From positions 1 through 6,814 of the forward strand of contig JAJDDH010000006.1 in the NCBI GenBank assembly GCA_029260415.1: a DNA stretch of 6,814 bases. Reading direction: 5' to 3'. Origin of the DNA: Phycisphaerales bacterium. Its GTDB lineage: Bacteria; Planctomycetota; Phycisphaerae; Phycisphaerales; UBA1924. The notes under the pieces are model-generated. The model ran no database searches. It saw nothing but the letters and a program-made list of their open reading frames with translations, and was not told the origin of the DNA. Positions 6,352 through 6,814 of this stretch are shown piece after piece. Within the stretch, counting starts at the first letter, position 1. Every line of letters starts with the position of its first letter. The translations under genes and the position numbers were made by a program.

Positions 6352-6380
6352 AGCCTACCCAGCCCGCCCCGCGACTCCAA
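6352..6380 (-). promoter_or_regulatory. Weak candidate promoter of the deiminase gene
   Basis: Reverse strand TTGGAG (6380-6375) and TAGGCT (6357-6352) are 17 bases apart. Each matches the sigma-70 consensus at only 3 of 6 positions. The 151-base gap 6258-6408 that holds them shows no other recognisable element. The gene could also be read from upstream of the 60-codon gene at 6591. Confidence 0.15.
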
Positions 6381-6408
6381 GGGCGGTGGGGGGTCTCAGG
6401 CCACTCTC

Positions 6409-6591
6409 TCACGGGCAACCCGCCCCGAACGCCCCCAGGGACGCGACAACATCCGAGAAGTCGAAGCTCCCGATCGGCGCCGCCAGATCCGCGACCTTGC
6501 ACCCCATCGCCCCAGGGTCAAACTCGCTCGGCTCCAGGTCCACGATCCCCGCCGCCAGGCGACACGTCGACCACGCAATGCTCGCGCTCAT
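6409..6591 (-). CDS. 60-residue protein with a single dockerin-like repeat
   Basis: Small gene ending in the same kind of module as the deiminase downstream. Residues 31-60 (Cys31, then VADLAAPIGSFDFSDVV and on to GAGCP) form one repeat with a Cys at each end, where the deiminase has two repeats. Residues 1-30 (MSASIAWSTCRLAAGIVDLE and on) match nothing I recognise and are not a signal peptide, so export is unexplained. ATG 6591 has a strong GAGGAG six bases upstream, which supports real translation. The repeat DNA (6412-6492) aligns closely with 4632-4712, while its upstream Cys context (TGCAAGGTCGCGGATCTG) matches the first deiminase repeat. It could be a functional small cell-surface or partner protein, or the tail of a lost secreted gene that has gained a start. 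Function unknown. Confidence 0.55.
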   Translation of the reverse strand: MSASIAWSTCRLAAGIVDLEPSEFDPGAMGCKVADLAAPIGSFDFSDVVASLGAFGAGCP

Positions 6592-6597
6592 CGTGCT

Positions 6598-6603
6598 CTC
6601 CTC
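6598..6603 (-). promoter_or_regulatory. Strong ribosome binding site of the 60-codon gene
   Basis: Reverse-strand GAGGAG sits six bases before ATG 6591. It is the best Shine-Dalgarno match in the window and the main reason to treat the small frame as a gene. Confidence 0.55.
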
Positions 6604-6673
6604 ATCGCCCGTCCAGCGTTTCCGGGCGCCGGTTGTACCCCGAGCTCCGCTTCCTCGGCGCCCGCCGCCCAGT

Positions 6674-6679
6674 TACCAT
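6674..6679 (+). promoter_or_regulatory. Candidate -10 element of the Rieske-type gene, leaderless arrangement
   Basis: TACCAT (TAnnAT, 4 of 6 matches) ends seven bases before ATG 6687. No Shine-Dalgarno lies in between, which parallels the asparaginase gene. No -35 is recognisable. Motif evidence only. Confidence 0.3.
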
Positions 6680-6686
6680 CTGACCG

Positions 6687-6814
6687 ATGCCCGATACGCA
6701 CGATCGCACGCTCCGGATCGACCCCGACATCACCAAGGCCGAGACGCCCCCGGGCTGGCTCTACACCGACCCCGAAATCACCCAGCGCCTCACCGACCGC
6801 GTCCTGGCCCGCTC
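6687..6814 (+). CDS. Probable Rieske ring-hydroxylating oxygenase alpha subunit, N-terminal fragment
   Basis: Only the first 42 codons are in the window. A TGA in frame at 6681-6683 makes ATG 6687 the first possible start. The peptide contains DPDITKAETPPGWLYTDPEI and ends RVLARS. This resembles the N-terminal lead-in of Rieske [2Fe-2S] oxygenase alpha subunits of the aromatic-ring-hydroxylating, choline and carnitine monooxygenase type: a 'pDIr.A.TlP..fYtDP...e....rvfarsWq' pattern just before the Rieske domain. The Rieske CxH and CxxH ligands and the mononuclear iron site would lie beyond the edge, so the call rests on this lead-in alone. The gene is divergent from the small dockerin-like gene across a 95-base gap. 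Confidence 0.5.
   Translation, partial: MPDTHDRTLRIDPDITKAETPPGWLYTDPEITQRLTDRVLAR

Noticed and set aside
6330..6365. tRNA-like T-arm (GGTTCGAGA on the reverse strand)
   Set aside because: The bases around TTCGA do not form a five-pair T-stem, and no acceptor, anticodon or D-arm partners are nearby.
6258..6380. Longer start (ATG 6380) for the deiminase
   Set aside because: The additional 41 residues are Arg- and Gly-rich and would bury the signal peptide. GTG 6257 has GAGG six bases upstream.
4248..6683. Very long open frame (811 codons) on the forward strand
   Set aside because: It runs antisense to the deiminase gene, and its product is almost only Arg, Pro, His, Val and Leu. This is the usual by-product of GC-rich codon bias. 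The reverse strand has clear domain motifs.

Overview
The window is very GC-rich DNA with dense coding on both strands and little intergenic space. It probably comes from a planctomycete of the class Phycisphaerae. The main clue is the C-terminal module of the reverse-strand gene at 4629-6257: two copies of an 'ADLAxPxGSxDFSDVVAFLxAF' unit, opened by a Cys and ending in Gly-Cys-Pro. This is the GC-type dockerin-like C-terminus that I associate with secreted Phycisphaerales proteins. The taxonomic call is an inference, since there is no rRNA or marker gene here.

Layout: (1) 1-919, forward: 3' part of a TPR-sulfotransferase gene. (2) 916-1434, reverse: compact single-domain asparaginase. (3) 1435-1571: divergent promoter region. 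(4) 1572-3128 and 3130-4632, forward: two complete TPR-sulfotransferases, one base apart and probably co-transcribed. (5) 4629-6257, reverse: secreted deiminase whose active-site residues and spacings match the Porphyromonas peptidylarginine deiminase, with an Ig-like region and a tandem dockerin-like C-terminus. (6) 6409-6591, reverse: 60-codon gene carrying a single dockerin-like repeat. (7) 6687 to the end, forward: first 42 codons of a probable Rieske-type ring-hydroxylating oxygenase alpha subunit.

The three sulfotransferases are tandem paralogs. Each has (or shows the end of) an N-terminal TPR array, then a PAPS-dependent sulfotransferase domain of the Sulfotransfer_3 type, which resembles protein-tyrosine sulfotransferases around the PAPS loop. 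Their acceptors cannot be read from the sequence, but TPR arrays usually bind protein. The deiminase is predicted to be exported and to convert arginine residues (or a related guanidino compound) to citrulline. Two kinds of possible protein-modifying enzyme therefore lie side by side, but nothing in the sequence shows that they work together.

Two features stand out. The deiminase matches the PPAD active-site spacing exactly. Both convergent gene pairs end on one shared CTAG palindrome, which supplies TAG to both strands. I saw no tRNA, rRNA, CRISPR array, transposase or convincing intrinsic terminator. No gene-free stretch exceeds 300 bases.
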